Assembly: GCA_910586715.1 (NCBI GenBank)
Contig: CAJUJG010000006.1
Span: 1 to 64,000 of the forward strand
Reading direction: 5' to 3'
DNA: 64,000 nucleotides
Origin: an uncultured Lachnospiraceae bacterium
Lineage (GTDB): Bacteria; Bacillota; Clostridia; Lachnospirales; Lachnospiraceae
This document shows, in pieces, positions 61,289 to 64,000 of the stretch. Below the pieces are notes generated by a model. It saw only the letters and a list, made by a program, of their open reading frames with translations. It did not search any database and was not told the DNA's origin. The position numbers were made by a program, and so were the translations under genes. Each line of letters opens with the position of its first letter. The stretch's first letter is position 1.

Positions 61289-62671
61289 CTATTCTGTGTC
61301 TTTTTCGGCAAATGCCGCCTTCAACATGATTGCACACTCAACTCGCTTTCTCTGAAGCTCACAGCCCAAGTCATAGGCATCATGAATGCTTCCGTGAAAA
61401 TTGTAGGAATTTGCCGCGCAGCCGCCGCTGCAGTAAAATTTCGCAAAGCAGTTTTTGCACTTCTCCTTTGAATACACATTACATGTCTTAAATGCTTCGC
61501 GGATGTCAGTGTTTGTAATCCCATCATCCACATTTCCCATAAGAAACTCTTCCTGCCCCACAAACTGATGACAGGGGTAAAAGTCTCCCCACGGAGTAAC
61601 CGCAAGATACTCCGTACCGGAACCGCAGCCCGACAGACGCTTGTACACGCAGGGACCACCTTTTAAATCTATCATAAAATGAAAGAAATTGAAAGTATTT
61701 CCTTCTTTTTTGCGTTTTATCATTTCCGCGGCAAGCTTATCATACTCCGCAAGAAGCGCGGGCAAATCCGCCTCCGTAAGCGCATACGGCGCGCTTTCGG
61801 GCGCAACCACAGGCTCCACGGAAATCTGCCGAAAGCCCAAATCCGCCAAATGGCAGACATCTGCGGCGAAATCCTTGTTAAAGTGCGTGAATGTCCCCCT
61901 GACATAATAATTGGTCTGATTGCGGCTCTCTGCAACCTTTTGGAACTTCGGTATGATCAGGTCATAGCTTCCCTGACCGCCCGCCATCGGGCGCATTTTG
62001 TCATGGACTTCCTTTCTGCCGTCAACACTCAGCACAATGTTTGCCATTTCTTTATTTGCAAAGGCAATGATGTCGTCGTCTAAAAGCACTCCGTTTGTGG
62101 TAAGTGTAAAACGAAACTTCTTATTATGAGGCTTTTCAAGACTTCTGCCGTATGCCACCAAATCCTTTACCACCTGCCAGTTCATCAGCGGCTCTCCGCC
62201 GAAGAAATCCACCTCCAAATTGACACGGTGTCCCGAATTTGCAACCAAAAAATCAAGCGCCTTCTTTCCAACCTCAAAGGACATCAACGCGCGCCTTCCA
62301 TGATACTCGCCCTCCTCCGCAAAGCAATACTGACACTTTAAATTGCAGTCGTGGGCAATATGTAAACACAACGCTTTCACGACCGTCTCACGGTTTTGAA
62401 ACGCGTCAATGCTTTTTTCGTAAATATCCTCCGTAAACAGCATTCCGTCGTCACGCAGTTCGATGATTTCATCGACCATTTCCGTTAATTCCGCATCATC
62501 TGTATTTTCTCCGCGCAATGCTGTCAAAATGGCGTCCCTGTCCGCATGTTCCAACCTGTCCTCTGCCATACGTGCAATCACATCGTAGACCTTATCGTCC
62601 ACAACATGCACCGAACCGCTGTTGACGTCCAGCACGATATTATAGCCGTTATTTTTATATTGATGTATCAA
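61289..62671 (-). CDS. scfB: SCIFF peptide maturase (radical SAM/SPASM thioether synthase)
   Basis: The radical SAM cluster CX3CX2C is Cys109, Cys113 and Cys116 (HDCNLKCQYCFAEEGE). The SPASM part near the C-terminus has CGSGTEYLAVTP, CNVYSKEKCKNCFAKFYC and GGCAANSYN, enough Cys for two auxiliary clusters. The N-terminal 90 residues form the peptide-recognition domain. Known SCIFF maturases make thioether bonds from Cys to a Thr/other alpha-carbon of the SCIFF peptide. Translation starts at TTG (MIHQYKNNGYNIVLD) with AAGGAA about 10 nt upstream. Confidence 0.95.
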   Translation of the reverse strand: MIHQYKNNGYNIVLDVNSGSVHVVDDKVYDVIARMAEDRLEHADRDAILTALRGENTDDAELTEMVDEIIELRDDGMLFTEDIYEKSIDAFQNRETVVKALCLHIAHDCNLKCQYCFAEEGEYHGRRALMSFEVGKKALDFLVANSGHRVNLEVDFFGGEPLMNWQVVKDLVAYGRSLEKPHNKKFRFTLTTNGVLLDDDIIAFANKEMANIVLSVDGRKEVHDKMRPMAGGQGSYDLIIPKFQKVAESRNQTNYYVRGTFTHFNKDFAADVCHLADLGFRQISVEPVVAPESAPYALTEADLPALLAEYDKLAAEMIKRKKEGNTFNFFHFMIDLKGGPCVYKRLSGCGSGTEYLAVTPWGDFYPCHQFVGQEEFLMGNVDDGITNTDIREAFKTCNVYSKEKCKNCFAKFYCSGGCAANSYNFHGSIHDAYDLGCELQRKRVECAIMLKAAFAEKDTE

Positions 62672-62730
62672 TTTTCAACCGTTCCTTTTTCTCATTTCTA
62701 TTGTTCAAAATATCTTTTTGCAAGACAGAT

Positions 62731-62764
62731 ATAAAGCAGCGACCTGTAACAATCGCTGCTTTAT
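62731..62764 (-). terminator. Intercistronic terminator between scfA and scfB
   Basis: ATAAAGCAGCGA and TCGCTGCTTTAT form a perfect 12-bp stem around a 10-nt loop between the peptide stop (62805) and the maturase start (62671). The tail ATCTGTCTTG is only weakly U-rich, so partial read-through is likely. Confidence 0.75.
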
Positions 62765-62804
62765 CAAACTCTTTTATTGTAATATGCCAACCGCCAGACA
62801 CCTG

Positions 62805-62951
62805 CTACTTCGTAGTATTTTCGCAGCTTTGGTTTCCAACTGTGCAGGATGTTTTACAGGCTGACTGGCAGGATGTCTGACATTCTCCGCATCCGCCCTT
62901 TTTCATGGACTCCTTATAGTCTCTTGTTGTTAATGTTTTGATGTGTTTCAT
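62805..62951 (-). CDS. scfA: SCIFF ribosomal peptide precursor (six cysteines in forty-five)
   Basis: This 48-codon gene was found directly on the minus strand. The product begins MKHIKTLTTRDYKESMKKGG and then has cysteines at 21, 24, 28, 32, 36 and 43. TAAGGAGGC 10 nt upstream is a strong ribosome binding site. Six Cys at these spacings are the hallmark of the SCIFF family, found nearly throughout Clostridia and modified by the adjacent maturase. The mature peptide's role is not known. It is short of typical gene-calling limits and easily missed. Confidence 0.95.
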   Translation of the reverse strand: MKHIKTLTTRDYKESMKKGGCGECQTSCQSACKTSCTVGNQSCENTTK

Positions 62952-63014
62952 TTTATAATATGCCTCCTTATCCGAATTATCGCTTACAGCGCTTAAAAAG
63001 CATTAGCTCCAAGT

Positions 63015-63043
63015 AGTATAGCACATAATTTTGCACAAGAAAA
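63015..63043 (-). promoter_or_regulatory. Promoter of scfA
   Basis: An extended -10 TGCTATACT is clear on the minus strand. The -35 (TTTTCT at 17 bp) is weak. The leader to the ATG is about 60 nt. Confidence 0.6.
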
Positions 63044-63060
63044 GGGGGTTTTTCATTTTT

Positions 63061-64000
63061 TTACATCACTTTATCCAAATATGCCGTATACGCGTACAGT
63101 ACCTGATCGCCGAGCACAACCCTCGACCAGCCGTTATTGCCGATTCCCGTACGCAGTATCATATCGCCCGGATTGATTGGCACGACAATCGTGTCAGGGC
63201 TTGCCGTACTCGGAACTGTCCGCAAATTCAAATCCGCCGTGTTCGGCGTTACCACCTCGCTGACATCGGTATACTGCACCATTGCCGCCGCTGCCATGTC
63301 GATGTGCGGAGCGCCCGACGGATCTTTTGGCTCCGCAATGCCGTCGTAACTAAAATATGCCACATTCATATCCACCGTTCCCGCAATTCCGGGAAGCGCC
63401 GCCTGGTGCGTATACTGCCACATTGCATGAACGCCGGTGTATGTACATGCCGGTGTAAGTGGAAACGGCTCCGCAGGATACCATGCCGCCCACACTTTGT
63501 ACTTATTTAAGATATTCATATCCCAGTATGAGCTGCCTTCCATATCGTTTCTTGAACTATAGAACATCGGCGTATAGCCTCTTGCCGCGATTGTGTCAAG
63601 AAAAATCACCGCCAACGCCGTACGAATATCCTTACCCAAAATATACTGACGGCTCGTCGCGTTCTTAAATCCCTCGCAGTCGTATGCAACAGGGAACGTG
63701 ATTTTGTACTTGTCAAGCAGGTTTGCCGTAAACAGCGCCTCCTCCGTTGCCTCCTGTGCATTTACTGCCGTTGAAAAGAAATACGCACCGGTCTTAATGC
63801 CCACACGGTTCGCCTCCTGCAGGTTATATCTTGCATACGGGTCCTCATTCAGAACTCCCGTTCCCTGTGTGCGGTAACCCACGCGTATCATTGCAAACTG
63901 CACGCCCGACGCTGCTACCATATCCCAGTTAATCAATCCCTGATAACGCGATACGTCAATGCCAAGCGATGCCATCGGCACCTCATTTGGAGCCGCCTGC
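63061..64000 (-). CDS. GH25 lysozyme-like protein (N-terminus beyond the window)
   Basis: The frame is open to the window edge, so this is a partial gene. The GH25 pattern is clear: GIDVSRYQGLINWDMVA, FAMIRVGYRTQGTG, TGAYFFSTA, FPVAYDCEGF with the acidic catalytic region, and WAAWYPAEPF. GH25 enzymes cut the muramyl bond of peptidoglycan. The last 90 residues (DLNLRTVPST ... GWSRVVLG) look like a bacterial SH3 cell-wall-binding domain. A host muramidase is more likely than a prophage gene, since no phage genes are near. Confidence 0.88.
   Translation of the reverse strand, partial: QAAPNEVPMASLGIDVSRYQGLINWDMVAASGVQFAMIRVGYRTQGTGVLNEDPYARYNLQEANRVGIKTGAYFFSTAVNAQEATEEALFTANLLDKYKITFPVAYDCEGFKNATSRQYILGKDIRTALAVIFLDTIAARGYTPMFYSSRNDMEGSSYWDMNILNKYKVWAAWYPAEPFPLTPACTYTGVHAMWQYTHQAALPGIAGTVDMNVAYFSYDGIAEPKDPSGAPHIDMAAAAMVQYTDVSEVVTPNTADLNLRTVPSTASPDTIVVPINPGDMILRTGIGNNGWSRVVLGDQVLYAYTAYLDKVM

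Noticed and set aside
63061..64000. GH25 gene as a prophage endolysin
   Set aside because: No holin, tail or capsid genes are nearby. The neighbours are conserved host genes.

Overview
The window reads as a chromosome segment of a low-to-medium GC, spore-forming Clostridia, most likely a Lachnospiraceae relative. The support is gene content: an alpha/beta-type small acid-soluble spore protein, the tig-clpP-clpX-lon-engB order, the SCIFF peptide with its radical SAM maturase next to a fused secDF, and several GHKL/LytTR two-component genes. No species can be named from the sequence alone.

Region 1 (about 0.1-17.9 kb) is housekeeping, nearly all on the minus strand: proteostasis (tig, clpP, clpX, lon), ribosome assembly (engB), tRNA modification (truA, and tsaE, tsaB, tsaD for t6A), rimI, RNase Z, ispD and a few membrane proteins. 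A spore protein, a DJ-1/PfpI protein, a small membrane protein, a CYTH protein, a Ca2+/cation exchanger and thymidine kinase follow.

Region 2 (17,942-24,630) is a compact integrated element of about 6.6 kb. It sits in the 3' end of a tRNA-Leu(UAG) gene and is bounded by 49-bp perfect direct repeats. It carries a tyrosine recombinase, a small excisionase-like protein, a Rep_trans-like replication initiator, an unfamiliar 712-aa P-loop protein, a Mor-like regulator facing a helix-turn-helix gene, small unknown genes and a 23-codon hydrophobic ORF. Repeats resembling integrase arm sites lie inside both ends.

Region 3 (24.7-29.4 kb) holds a MATE exporter and the aspartate-family genes aspartokinase, homoserine dehydrogenase and an ACT-domain protein. 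A promoter followed at once by a terminator-like hairpin precedes the last two.

Region 4 (29.4-55.5 kb) is an accessory surface island. It has a 14.1-kb gene for a 4,699-aa surface protein, a RelB/ParE-type toxin-antitoxin pair, a complete GHKL kinase/LytTR regulator pair, a metallophosphoesterase, a DUF4474 protein, a second GHKL protein that lacks a recognisable phosphoacceptor box, a GLUG-repeat membrane protein, a secreted protein with a decayed paralog, and a second LytTR regulator. Three pairs of 21-bp-period direct repeats lie at nearly the same distance upstream of candidate -10 boxes in front of the giant gene, the secreted-protein gene and the second regulator. I read them as one LytTR regulon.

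Region 5 (55.6-64.0 kb) is the SCIFF neighbourhood: recJ, an acyl-ACP thioesterase, a TraX-like protein, secDF, the maturase scfB and the peptide gene scfA, then a GH25 lysozyme-like gene that runs off the window. A perfect 12-bp hairpin between scfA and scfB probably sets their relative expression.
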